DNA of 64,000 nt from Dialister micraerophilus DSM 19965 (GTDB lineage: Bacteria > Bacillota > Negativicutes > Veillonellales > Dialisteraceae), in contig NZ_GL878519.1 in the NCBI RefSeq assembly GCF_000194985.1, positions 688,228 to 752,227 of the forward strand, given 5' to 3'. The position numbers were made by a program, and so were the translations under genes. Position 1 is the first letter of the stretch, and the number at the start of each line of letters is the position of its first letter. Shown in pieces: positions 43,001 to 51,673 of this stretch. Under the pieces are notes generated by a model. The model did no database searches and was not told the origin of the DNA. It saw only the letters and a program-made list of their open reading frames with translations.

Positions 43001-44455
43001 ATGTTTTTACATGAAATATATAAGCATGGTAATCCCGATCATGTAGCTTTTTGCGGTAAGGCAAATGCTACTTACGGAGAGTTGGAGCGTTTTGTAGATT
43101 TGTATCGTAATGAGCTTTATTCTCTCGGTGTCAGAGAGGGTAATAAGGTGGGTTTGTATTGCGGTAATTGTGCTGAGTTCGTTTATGCGTACATGGCCGT
43201 TGTCAGTTTGGGTGGGATAATCGTTCCGATAAATAATTCTTTGATCGGTCGTGAGGTTGATTATATTTTGGATGATTCGGAGGCGATTTTCGTTATTTCC
43301 GATAAAAATCTTGATATAAAAAACAAGTTGGTAGATATTCATGTGTTGGATAGCGATGCACGCAGTGAAAAATCTCCGAAGGCTCCTGATTTCCCTTCAG
43401 ATTTGACTGAGGATGATGTGTGTACTTTCGTTTATACTTCCGGTACTACCGGTGCGCCGAAGGGTGCGATGCTTTCTCACAAGAATTTGATTCGTAATGC
43501 ACAGCAGGCAAATATGGTGGTAATTCATTATCCCGAGGATAATACTTTGTGCGTGTTGCCGATGTTCCATTGTTACGGGTGGACACTTTCCGTTATAAAT
43601 CCGCTTTTGCAGGGTTGTACGATTACCGTTTTGAATACTAAAAATCCTGCGGAAATTTTGCGTTCGATTGAAAAATATAAGGTAACTACCGCATTTATGG
43701 TTCCGCCTATTTACAATTTGATGGCAAGAAAGAGTAATCCGGATCCGGTTAAGACCGTTCGTCTTTTCGTTTCGGGCGGTGCTTGTTTACCGCAGCCGGT
43801 TGCTCAGGCATTTTTCGAGGCGTACGGACATCCCGTTATTGAGGGATACGGTCTTACCGAAGCTTCTCCGGTTTGTTCGGTTCTTCCGCCTGATCAGCCT
43901 AAGTATCTTACTTGTGGAAAAGCAATTCCGGGAGTTGAGGCAAAAATTCATACCGATGATGATACGAAACCGTACAAGCCCGGTGTGGTAGGTGAACTTT
44001 GGATACGTGGCGATAACGTAATGAAGGGTTATTGGAAGTGTGAAAAGGAAACAAGGGAAACAATTACAAAGGACGGTTGGCTCAGAACCGGAGATATTGC
44101 GTACATGGATAAGGAAGGTTATATATACATTGTCGATCGAATAAAGGATATGATTATCGTAAACGGAGAAAATGTATATCCTCGTGAGGTCGAGGAACGT
44201 ATTTATGAACTTAAAGATGTCGGAGAATGTGCCGTTGTAGGTCATCCCGATGCAAAGCGCGGTGAAACTGTTTGGGCGTACATCGTCATGAAAGAGGGAG
44301 AAACTTTCGATGAGGATAAAATAAGAGGTTACTTGCTTAAAAATCTTGCACCGTTCAAGGTTCCGCATCGTTTTATACCTCTTGATGAACTTCCTAAAAA
44401 TCCGACCGGTAAAATATTGAAACGTGTATTGCGTGATCGTGATAACGATATTTGA
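43001..44455 (+). CDS. AMP-dependent acyl-CoA ligase
   Basis: This 484-residue adenylate-forming enzyme has the P-loop YTSGTTGAPKGAM (about 146-158), the A5 motif GYGLTEASPV, A8 RTGDIAYMDKEGYIYIVDRIKDMI and the catalytic lysine in NPTGKILKR. It most resembles fatty acid-CoA ligases and activates a carboxylic acid with ATP and CoA. AGAGGTGTAGT is upstream of ATG 43001. The FapR-like half-sites in its promoter support a fatty-acid role. Monocistronic with its own terminator. Confidence 0.9.
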   Translation: MFLHEIYKHGNPDHVAFCGKANATYGELERFVDLYRNELYSLGVREGNKVGLYCGNCAEFVYAYMAVVSLGGIIVPINNSLIGREVDYILDDSEAIFVISDKNLDIKNKLVDIHVLDSDARSEKSPKAPDFPSDLTEDDVCTFVYTSGTTGAPKGAMLSHKNLIRNAQQANMVVIHYPEDNTLCVLPMFHCYGWTLSVINPLLQGCTITVLNTKNPAEILRSIEKYKVTTAFMVPPIYNLMARKSNPDPVKTVRLFVSGGACLPQPVAQAFFEAYGHPVIEGYGLTEASPVCSVLPPDQPKYLTCGKAIPGVEAKIHTDDDTKPYKPGVVGELWIRGDNVMKGYWKCEKETRETITKDGWLRTGDIAYMDKEGYIYIVDRIKDMIIVNGENVYPREVEERIYELKDVGECAVVGHPDAKRGETVWAYIVMKEGETFDEDKIRGYLLKNLAPFKVPHRFIPLDELPKNPTGKILKRVLRDRDNDI

Positions 44456-44459
44456 TACG

Positions 44460-44496
44460 AAACTTCCGCAGCAAATGTTGCGGGAGTTTTTATTTA
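44460..44496 (+). terminator. Acyl-CoA ligase gene terminator
   Basis: AAACTTCCGCA and TGCGGGAGTTTTT pair around an 8-base loop just after the stop. Confidence 0.85.
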
Positions 44497-44551
44497 CTTT
44501 TGAATGATATTATATTAATATACTTATAATACTGTTTTTTTAGGAGAGTTT

Positions 44552-45157
44552 ATGGATATAAAAAATAATTCAAAAGGATTTTTATGTGTTTTGAAGGAGA
44601 AGTATTTTACTTTCAAGGGACGTTTGAACAGAAAGCCTTTTTTAATTCGTAATTTGATATTGTTTGCATTGTCGGCATTTATACGTGTTTTGGCTTTTTT
44701 GGTGCTTACGGTGAATGTAAATTTGATTTTGTACTTGTTTATACCGATTGTTTTTTTGTATGTGTTTTTTTCATGGTGGGCAAGTCTTTCTCTTACGATA
44801 CGAAGATTGCATGATGTAGGATACAGTGCGAAAACTGTGCTTTTTCCTTTGATTTTTGCAAATATTATTTCTATTGTGTGGGTGGTTGTCGGTACGATTT
44901 TGTATTCGGTAAATTCTTCAATTTTGGAAGGCGGAGAAGTATTTTTAGTTATCGTAGGTTTGTGTAATTTTATTCTTTCTTTGTTCTTGCTTTTCAAGAA
45001 GGGTAATAAGGGCACAAATCGTTTCGGTGAGGATCCTCTTGAGCTTGAGATGAAAAAATTTATGGAAAAGTTCAATATCGAAGATGTGGAAGCGGAGGAT
45101 TTAAGAAATACCCACAGATATTTTGAAGATAAATCTGATGAGGATAAAAAGTGTTGA
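44552..45157 (+). CDS. DUF805 family membrane protein
   Basis: This 201-residue protein starts with a cytoplasmic stretch and FKGRLNRKPFLIRNLIL, the DUF805 signature, followed by four hydrophobic helices and the SLTIRRLHDVGYSAKTVL motif, then GTNRFGEDPL after the last helix and an acidic C-terminal tail of about 40 residues. It is an inner-membrane protein of unknown function. TTAGGAGAG precedes ATG 44552. Confidence 0.88.
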   Translation: MDIKNNSKGFLCVLKEKYFTFKGRLNRKPFLIRNLILFALSAFIRVLAFLVLTVNVNLILYLFIPIVFLYVFFSWWASLSLTIRRLHDVGYSAKTVLFPLIFANIISIVWVVVGTILYSVNSSILEGGEVFLVIVGLCNFILSLFLLFKKGNKGTNRFGEDPLELEMKKFMEKFNIEDVEAEDLRNTHRYFEDKSDEDKKC

Positions 45158-45183
45158 TTTTTGTAAAAGTTGAATAGTTTATG

Positions 45184-45213
45184 TGGGCGAAGAGTGATGC
45201 TCTTCGCTTTTTA
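45184..45213 (+). terminator. DUF805 gene terminator
   Basis: GCGAAGAG, loop TGAT, GCTCTTCGC, T5. Strong. Confidence 0.88.
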
Positions 45214-45228
45214 TTCGGAATAAAAAAA

Positions 45229-45283
45229 GTACACTCGATAGGGTAAGTGTAAAACACGCCTTATAAAGTGTACTTGTTATTTA
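45229..45283 (-). terminator. AGCS symporter gene terminator, long imperfect hairpin
   Basis: On the minus strand AAGTACACT pairs with AGTGTACTT around an inner stem (ATAAGG/CCCTAT, GTGT/ACAC), followed by T7. Confidence 0.75.
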
Positions 45284-45315
45284 TATTAAATTGTCGGTGT
45301 TGTATTTATTTTTTT

Positions 45316-46698
45316 TTATTCGTTTGCTTTCTTTTCTTTGTATGATTTTATTCGATTGTTTCTTTTTTCAAGGAATTTGAAGTATTTGTCGGTTTCTTCT
45401 ACCACTATTCCTGACAGTCCGATAATGGCGATGAGGTTCGGTATTGCCATAAGTCCGTTTACTATGTCGGCAAGTGTCCATATTTCTTCAAGTTTGAGCA
45501 TTGTGCCTGATGCGATAATTAAAATGAAAACTACTCTGTAGGGCATTATGCTCTTTGTTCCGAAGAGGTATACAAGACAGCGTTCGCCGTAGTAGCACCA
45601 TCCGAGTATTGTGGTGAATGCAAAGAGTGTAAGTGCAATTGTGAGGAATAAAGGTCCGAAGTATCCTATTGCACCGGAGAATGCTGCTTGTGTGAGTGCC
45701 GCTCCGTTTACATCGCCGGTCCATTGTCCGGATACGATTACCGTAAGTCCGGTGAGTGTACATATGATTATAGTGTCGATGAATGTACCGGTCATGGATA
45801 CAAGACCTTGTTCGGCGGGCCATTTTGTTTTTGCGGCTGCCGCTACAATCGGTGCCGATCCCAAGCCGGATTCATTTGAGAAGAGTCCTCTTGCGATACC
45901 GCTTCGCATTGCAAGCATTATACCCGCTCCGGCAAATCCTCCCATTGCCGCAGTTCCGCTTGTAGCTCCTTCAAATACCTGCATAATCGCAAACGGAAGA
46001 TTTTCATGATATATTCCGAGTATTACTATCGTGATTATAAAGTACGTTACCGACATGAAAGGTACTATTTTTTCTGCAGCTTTCGATATTGTTTTAAGTC
46101 CGCCCAATATTATTATCGCTACAAGTATTGTAAGCAAAGTACTTCCGAGCCATATCGGTACATTGAATGTAAGATTCAATGATGAAGTTATCGCATTTAC
46201 TTGTGTAAATGTACCGTTTCCCAGCATTGCCGTAAGTGTACCGAATATAGCAAACATGACTGCCAAGGGTTTCCATTTTTTGCCGAGTCCCTTTTCTATA
46301 TAGTACATGGGACCTCCGGAAATTTGGCCTTTTGCATCGACTTCACGATATTTTACTGCAAGCACACCTTCGGTGTATTTTGTCGCCATACCGAAGAGTG
46401 CGGCGATCCACATCCAGAATAATGCACCGGGGCCGCCGAGTTTTATTGCGGTAGCGACACCGACGATATTTCCTGTGCCTACCGTTGCGGCAAGTGCCGT
46501 ACAAAGCGCTTTGAATGAGTCTATATCTCCGCTACCTTTATTTCTTGCGGAGAAAATAAGCTTTAAAGCACTTTTCAAGTGATGAAATTGGAGTCCTCTC
46601 AAACGAACCGTCATTAAAATTCCGGTTCCCACAAGGAGAATTAAAAGCCATGGGCCCCATACAATTCCGTTGATTTGATTTAAGATGTTAAGTACCAT
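45316..46698 (-). CDS. Sodium:alanine/glycine symporter (AGCS family)
   Basis: This 460-residue inner-membrane carrier with about ten helices shows AGCS hallmarks: GTGNIVGVATAIKLGGPGALFWMW near residue 76, KYREVDAKGQISGGPMYYIEKGLG, and GIARGLFSNESGLGSAPIVAAAAKT. It imports alanine or glycine with sodium. The start is ATG 46698. A glycine riboswitch with an intrinsic terminator precedes it, so glycine is its likely substrate and glycine status sets its expression. Confidence 0.94.
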   Translation of the reverse strand: MVLNILNQINGIVWGPWLLILLVGTGILMTVRLRGLQFHHLKSALKLIFSARNKGSGDIDSFKALCTALAATVGTGNIVGVATAIKLGGPGALFWMWIAALFGMATKYTEGVLAVKYREVDAKGQISGGPMYYIEKGLGKKWKPLAVMFAIFGTLTAMLGNGTFTQVNAITSSLNLTFNVPIWLGSTLLTILVAIIILGGLKTISKAAEKIVPFMSVTYFIITIVILGIYHENLPFAIMQVFEGATSGTAAMGGFAGAGIMLAMRSGIARGLFSNESGLGSAPIVAAAAKTKWPAEQGLVSMTGTFIDTIIICTLTGLTVIVSGQWTGDVNGAALTQAAFSGAIGYFGPLFLTIALTLFAFTTILGWCYYGERCLVYLFGTKSIMPYRVVFILIIASGTMLKLEEIWTLADIVNGLMAIPNLIAIIGLSGIVVEETDKYFKFLEKRNNRIKSYKEKKANE

Positions 46699-46718
46699 AC
46701 TCCACCCCTATCTGAAAA

Positions 46719-46755
46719 CCCTGCCGTTCTCTAATGACAGAACCGGCAGGGCAGG
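46719..46755 (-). terminator. Expression-platform terminator of the glycine riboswitch
   Basis: On the minus strand CCCTGCCGGTTCT and AGAACGGCAGGG form a 12-bp stem followed by TTTT. It lies between the aptamer and the symporter start. Confidence 0.85.
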
Positions 46756-46972
46756 GGAAGACTACTTTCACGGTGTTACCGTGTGCCGGCCCTGTCCTTT
46801 TGCCTGAGAGATTGAGGAATTTCTTCCCTTGCCCCTTCGGCGCTCATTGTATGAGACTCTCCAGAGACGTGTCGGTATATAGTTTCGTGTTCATAGAACG
46901 CCTGATAGTGTTACTCCTTCGGCAGACTTACGTCTTTTTCCATATACGTCATCCACTTATCTAAAATTGTAA
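46756..46972 (-). promoter_or_regulatory. Tandem glycine riboswitch
   Basis: The second aptamer (about 46770-46870) is textbook: GAGCGCCGAAGGGGCAAG and CTCAGGCAAAAGGACAG. The first (about 46870-46950) is weaker: GTCTGCCGAAGGAGTAAC and TATCAGGCG, then CTCTGGAGAGTC joining the two. Promoter TTGAAT (47004-47009), 17 bp, TATAAT (46981-46986). It controls the AGCS symporter. Confidence 0.9.
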
Positions 46973-47060
46973 TGGAATCATTATAAATTATAATAATTCA
47001 AAATTCAATAGGTTTTGTAAAAAAATTTAAATTATTTTTATTTTTTCTAAAAAATAATTT

Positions 47061-48128
47061 TTATAAAGAAATATAAGGATTATGAGATACCTTGTTCAAT
47101 ATTTCACATCCGTTTTTTGTTACCGCAACCAAATTTTCTATGCGAACTCCGAATTTTTCAGGAATATAAATTCCCGGTTCGATTGAGAATATCATGCCCT
47201 CTTTTGCAATTATTTCGCTCGTGGGACTTACTTCTCCGGTTTCATGAGTTGTAAGTCCTATGAAATGTCCGAGTCTGTGTGTGAAGTTTTTTCCGTATCC
47301 GGAATTTGAAATGTGAGTTCTTGCAATTTTATCTATATCGGAAAGTTTTACTCCTTCTTTTATTACTTTTGTCGCTTTTTCGTTTGCTTCTTTTACAATG
47401 TTGTGAACTTTTTTCATTTCATCGGTCGGAGTGCCGAAAAAGTATGTGCGTGTCATATCCGATGCGTATCCGTCTTTCATGCAGCCTATATCGATCAGCA
47501 CTATTGTGTTTTCTGTAAGTTTTTTATCCGTTACTTCGTGGTGGGGATTTGCCGAACTTTCACCGAATGCGACAATCGGAGGGAATGAAAATCCGTCCGC
47601 ACCGAGTTTTTTGTATATTTCAGAAAGTTTGTATGCCGCTTCTTTTTCAGTCATGCCGACTTTCAGATGTTTTACAAGCTCTTTTATTGCAAGATCGTTT
47701 ATGTGTGAAGATTTTCTCATTTTCATGATTTCGTTTTCATCTTTTATAGAGCGTACTTCATCCACAATTTCCGAACCGTTTACAAATGTCAAATCTTTTC
47801 TTCTTGAAAGGAGTTCAAGTAAAAATTTCGAGTACAGAAATTTATCTATACCGATTTTGGAATTTTCAGGTATTTTGTCGGATAAAAGTTTTATATAGTC
47901 GCTTCCGTCAAGGTATGAGATGTCTTTGAAGGTGTGTTTTTTCAAAGGGAAAAGTTTGTTTCTTATCCAAAAAGAATCGTTTCGACTTATAACGAAAACT
48001 GTAAATCTTTCTCCGGCATCTATAGTTTCATCCGTTAAATATTTTATTGAAGCTTCTTCGCTTACGATAATGAAGTCGATTTGGTTGTTTTTCATCATTT
48101 TTCTTATTTTTTCCGTTCTTTTTTGCAT
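47061..48128 (-). CDS. M24 family Xaa-Pro aminopeptidase
   Basis: This 355-residue enzyme has a creatinase-like N-domain (1-125) and a pita-bread C-domain with dinuclear metal ligands: VLIDIGCMKDGYASDMTRTY (two Asp), HRLGHFIGL (His), FSIEPGIYI (Glu) and GVRIENLVAV (Glu). It removes N-terminal residues before proline in the cytoplasm. AGAAAGGATGTTACC is upstream of ATG 48128. A lone gene, divergent from the SAP-domain gene. Confidence 0.93.
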   Translation of the reverse strand: MQKRTEKIRKMMKNNQIDFIIVSEEASIKYLTDETIDAGERFTVFVISRNDSFWIRNKLFPLKKHTFKDISYLDGSDYIKLLSDKIPENSKIGIDKFLYSKFLLELLSRRKDLTFVNGSEIVDEVRSIKDENEIMKMRKSSHINDLAIKELVKHLKVGMTEKEAAYKLSEIYKKLGADGFSFPPIVAFGESSANPHHEVTDKKLTENTIVLIDIGCMKDGYASDMTRTYFFGTPTDEMKKVHNIVKEANEKATKVIKEGVKLSDIDKIARTHISNSGYGKNFTHRLGHFIGLTTHETGEVSPTSEIIAKEGMIFSIEPGIYIPEKFGVRIENLVAVTKNGCEILNKVSHNPYISL

Positions 48129-48205
48129 GGTAACATCCTTTCTCTCTTTTCAAATTGCTTTTTCTTGTATATACTGAAGAGTGAATGTATAAAAGGAGGC
48201 GTTGT

Positions 48206-49339
48206 ATGAGTTTATCTGTTAAGGATATTTTACTGTTGGATTATTTTGACAATAAACCTTTACATACCGAAATTTCCGTTTACAAAGAAAAAATTTACGG
48301 CAAAAATACTCATGAACGCTTGCTTTCTCTTCTTGATAACGGTTGGATAAGGTACAGCACTCCTAAGGAAACTTTGCACATGCTTCCGGAAAAAGCCTTG
48401 TCGGATTTTCTTTCCCGTCATGGTGTAAAGTCTGAAGGTTCAAAAGCCGATCTTATTCGTCTTATTATACAAAAAATTCCGGAAAAAGCGTATTATCATG
48501 CAGTTCCGAAAGTGTATACGGTTACAAGAAAGGGACGTGACGAAATAAGCCATAATATGGCGTATATTTTAAATGCACGTGAAAATTACGGACTTTCCGA
48601 AAGTGAAATACGTCATTGTCAGAGTTATCTGTCACACAAGGGAGAACCTTATAATTCAAGAAAAGTACTTGAACGTGCGATGAATGAAAAAGCTTCCGTT
48701 TATATAATGGCGGGGGAATGGTCGAAACTTAGAAATTTGTATTATACAACGGCGAATTTTTACTTGCGTTCAAAAGATAATGAAAATGCCGTTTCATACT
48801 TGCTTTTGGTATTCTTTTTGGATATTTCGGGTATGCGGGATAAAAATCGTTTGGAAAATTATGAAAAATTGTTCCGTACACCGAAGGCGATTATACTTTT
48901 GATTGACGAATTGCGTTTAAAGTTGAAAATTTCTCTTTCCGATATGAAACCGAAATTTCTTTCTACAATTGCACGTATGGCGCCGAGACTTCCGTTTTCT
49001 TATTTTTCCGTCAATACTTCGGCATTTATTTTGACGGAGTGTTTGAGAGGTATGGATTTTTCTCCGAGAAAGTATATTACGGAAAGAAATGTTCCGGATC
49101 CTTCCGACAAGGGGTATAAGTTCGATAAAAGCGGAAAAACTGCAAGCGGTTTATCTTTGCATGATTTTCCTTTTAAAGTTAAAAAGAAAGAAAAACTTCA
49201 TATACCGGTATTTGTACCGCCGAAAATAAAAAAAGCAGAAGATAAAAAAATTTTGAAGAAAAACAGAAAAGTCGAGAAAAAAGAGGTTGGGGAAAAGGGT
49301 ATAAAAAAAGTTATAAATTTAATATCCTCTTTTTTTTAA
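48206..49339 (+). CDS. SAP-domain protein of unknown function
   Basis: The protein has 377 residues from ATG 48206, which has an AAAAGGAGG site; a farther in-frame ATG at 48185 lacks one. Residues 60-90 (EKALSDFLSRHGVKSEGSKADLIRLI) form a SAP helix-extension-helix motif, a nucleic-acid-binding module. An N-terminal winged-helix-like part precedes it, and a helical repeat-rich middle follows. The C-terminus is extremely lysine-rich (KKAEDKKILKKNRKVEKK). It may bind DNA or RNA; no enzyme motif is seen. It is followed 29 bases later by tRNA-Arg. Confidence 0.65.
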   Translation: MSLSVKDILLLDYFDNKPLHTEISVYKEKIYGKNTHERLLSLLDNGWIRYSTPKETLHMLPEKALSDFLSRHGVKSEGSKADLIRLIIQKIPEKAYYHAVPKVYTVTRKGRDEISHNMAYILNARENYGLSESEIRHCQSYLSHKGEPYNSRKVLERAMNEKASVYIMAGEWSKLRNLYYTTANFYLRSKDNENAVSYLLLVFFLDISGMRDKNRLENYEKLFRTPKAIILLIDELRLKLKISLSDMKPKFLSTIARMAPRLPFSYFSVNTSAFILTECLRGMDFSPRKYITERNVPDPSDKGYKFDKSGKTASGLSLHDFPFKVKKKEKLHIPVFVPPKIKKAEDKKILKKNRKVEKKEVGEKGIKKVINLISSFF

Positions 49340-49368
49340 AAATATTCGTGATATACTTATACAAGTAT

Positions 49369-49445
49369 GCGTCCATAGCTCAGATGGATAGAGCAGCGGT
49401 TTCCTAAACCGTGTGTCAGGGGTTCGACTCCCTTTGGGCGCACCA
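49369..49445 (+). tRNA. tRNA-Arg (anticodon CCT)
   Basis: Acceptor GCGTCCA pairs with TGGGCGC; D arm AGCTCAGATGGATAGAGC; anticodon stem GCGGT/ACCGT with loop TTCCTAA, anticodon CCT (reads AGG); T arm GGGGTTCGACTCCC; CCA encoded. 77 nt. Confidence 0.97.
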
Positions 49446-49447
49446 AA

Positions 49448-49482
49448 AAAGGACTTCCTTTGTCGGGAGGTCCTTTTCTTTT
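49448..49482. terminator. Bidirectional terminator between tRNA-Arg and pilC
   Basis: AAAAAAGGACTTCC and GGGAGGTCCTTTTCTTTT. It ends the tRNA transcript and the convergent pilus operon. Confidence 0.85.
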
Positions 49483-50659
49483 ATAATCCGTTGAAAATAT
49501 TTATCATCGGCAGCCATACCGATAAGAGTATGAATGCGGTGAGTATGCCGCAGAAAACAAGTATTGACGGTTGTAGTATCGTTTTGTAGAAAAGCATTCT
49601 TTTTGAAAATTCTTCTTCTTTTCTTTCGGTGACAAGCTTCAAAAAGTACGGAAGTCGTCCGCTTTCACAACCTGTAAAAATCAAATGCAGCGATGTTTTG
49701 TCGAAAACGGAAATTTTTTCCAATGCTTTCGGAAGTGTTGCACCTTTTTTTATTTCCGAGAGAATATGTTTTACAATACTTTTCGATTTATCGTTTTTCA
49801 TGGAATTTTGTATATTTTCAAGCGAGTCGTAAATCGTGTATCCGCTTTCCGAAAGTATTGCCAAATACATACAGAAGCGTGAAACGAAAATATTTTTTGT
49901 AATCGGAAATTTGTACAGAAAATCGTTTTTCAGATTTTTTCCTTTTTCGGTTTTTATAAATAATCCAATTGCCGTAAAAAGTAGCAAAATAAAAAGTAAA
50001 ATGTAAATTCCGAAGTCTTTCAAAAAGAAACTTGTTTCAAAAATAAATTCTGTCGATGCCGGAAGTTTGAAACTCATACTTTGATAAAGCTCGTAAAATA
50101 CCGGTATTACCAAAGTCATAATTACATAGAGAACAATAAGTGAAAATATAAGAACCGTAACGGGATATGCAAAAAGTTCCGTTAATTTTTTTCGCATTTT
50201 ATGTTCTTTTTTGTAGTAATCGGCTGCAGTTTCAAGTTGAAGGGGAAGTGTTCCGGTAGCTTCGCCTATTTTCACCATTGATATGAAAAAAGACGGAAAT
50301 TCCGATGTTTTCTCAAGACTTTCACTTATTGAAAAGCCGCTTGTTATCGAGTTTTTTATTTTTCTGATGACTTTGATTTCTTTTTCTTTCCGGTTCATCT
50401 CCAAAATATCCAATGTTTCGATGACGGAAAGTCCGCTTTCTATAAGTGATGCCCATTCCGATGCGAAAATGTACAAAGTTTTGTAATTTTTGAAAACTTT
50501 TTTTTCGAGTTTTATAAAAGTGCGTTTTTCTTTTAAACTTATAACTTTCAAGTACTTGTTTTCAAGAATTCTTGTTGCATCTTTTTTGTTTTTCGCAATG
50601 ATTGTGCCGGAGCTTTTTATTCTGTTTTCATCGTAGCATTTATATACAAAAGTTTTCAT
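49481..50659 (-). CDS. pilC: PilC/GspF-type inner membrane platform protein
   Basis: This 392-residue protein has two T2SSF domains (about 65-190 and 265-385), each ending in hydrophobic helices; SEWASLIESGLSVIETLDIL and SRFCMYLAILSESGYTIYDSL are the paired starts and GEATGTLP and GCESGRLP the matching loops. It couples the cytoplasmic ATPases to pilin movement. It begins right after the pilT stop, in the order pilB-pilT-pilC. Confidence 0.92.
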   Translation of the reverse strand: MKTFVYKCYDENRIKSSGTIIAKNKKDATRILENKYLKVISLKEKRTFIKLEKKVFKNYKTLYIFASEWASLIESGLSVIETLDILEMNRKEKEIKVIRKIKNSITSGFSISESLEKTSEFPSFFISMVKIGEATGTLPLQLETAADYYKKEHKMRKKLTELFAYPVTVLIFSLIVLYVIMTLVIPVFYELYQSMSFKLPASTEFIFETSFFLKDFGIYILLFILLLFTAIGLFIKTEKGKNLKNDFLYKFPITKNIFVSRFCMYLAILSESGYTIYDSLENIQNSMKNDKSKSIVKHILSEIKKGATLPKALEKISVFDKTSLHLIFTGCESGRLPYFLKLVTERKEEEFSKRMLFYKTILQPSILVFCGILTAFILLSVWLPMINIFNGL

Positions 50660-51664
50660 TTACAAACTCACAAATTTCAATAAATCTTCTGTTTCACGAA
50701 AGTTCATTTTTGTTTTGCGTGCAATTTGCATGGCACTTTGTTTCATTGTAATCATTTTGTCGTTACCCAGTTCGATGTAGCTTTTTATTTGCTGATCTTT
50801 TCCGTCACGTATAAGCCTTGCAACCGGTTTTGTACATTTCAATATTTCACGCAGCGTGAAGATTTTTTTATTGTGGAAATATAATTTTTGTGAAATGACA
50901 AAACGCAATTGTGATGCCAGAATTTGACGTATTTCTTTTTCGTCCCTGCAGGCATGCACGATGCGTCCGATTGCTTCATCGGCGGTTTTGTTGTGTAATG
51001 TCGTAAGTACAAGATGACCCGTTTCGGCTGCAAGAAGTGCCGCACGCATCGTGTTTTCATCACGCATTTCTCCGATCACGAGTACATTCATATCTTCACG
51101 CAGCGAGTCCAAAACTCCTTGGTGGAAATTTTCTACGTCACTTCCGATTTCACGTTGGTGAATAAGTGATTTTTCCGATGTGAATTTATACTCGACAGGA
51201 TCTTCGATTGTGATGCAATGTTTTGTATATTTTGTATTTATTTTATTTAAAATTTGTGCAAGAAAAGTGCTTTTTCCGCTGCCGGCGGGGCCGGAGATTA
51301 TTACAAGTCCGCTTTGTATCTGTGCAATTTCTTCCGATAAATCATCGTTTTGCTCAATGTTCTTCAATTCGGGCAAAACTCTTATCGCAATACAGGTTTT
51401 ATCGGAAGATTTATAAACGTGCAAACGTAAACGTACGGAGTTTGAGGATAATGAAAAATCTACAGAATTTTTTGTTTTGAAAATATTTTTCTTCTTTTCG
51501 TCAATTACTTCATTTATGAAAGAAATATCTATCGCTTTTTCAGTTGTTTTGTGAAGATTTCCGAGTTCACGTACGATGATATTTTCATTTTCGGTAATAT
51601 GTATGTCCGTAAGTTTCGGATATTCGGATGTCAATTTGTTTATTAAATCAAAAAGTTGTTTCAT
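50660..51664 (-). CDS. pilT: PilT-type retraction ATPase
   Basis: This 334-residue hexameric AAA-like ATPase has Walker A SGPAGSGKSTFLAQIL (about 120), an Asp box around ITIEDPVEY, Walker B NVLVIGEMRDENT and the His box TGHLVLTTLHNKTADEAIGRI. PilT drives pilus retraction and DNA uptake. The N-terminal part is divergent from Pseudomonas PilT but the length fits. It overlaps no neighbour; 9 bases separate it from pilB upstream. Confidence 0.9.
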   Translation of the reverse strand: MKQLFDLINKLTSEYPKLTDIHITENENIIVRELGNLHKTTEKAIDISFINEVIDEKKKNIFKTKNSVDFSLSSNSVRLRLHVYKSSDKTCIAIRVLPELKNIEQNDDLSEEIAQIQSGLVIISGPAGSGKSTFLAQILNKINTKYTKHCITIEDPVEYKFTSEKSLIHQREIGSDVENFHQGVLDSLREDMNVLVIGEMRDENTMRAALLAAETGHLVLTTLHNKTADEAIGRIVHACRDEKEIRQILASQLRFVISQKLYFHNKKIFTLREILKCTKPVARLIRDGKDQQIKSYIELGNDKMITMKQSAMQIARKTKMNFRETEDLLKFVSL

Positions 51665-51673
51665 TTTTTATCC

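Noticed and set aside
49369..49482. Integrative element attachment site at tRNA-Arg
   Set aside because: No integrase or phage gene and no repeated tRNA 3' end in the window.
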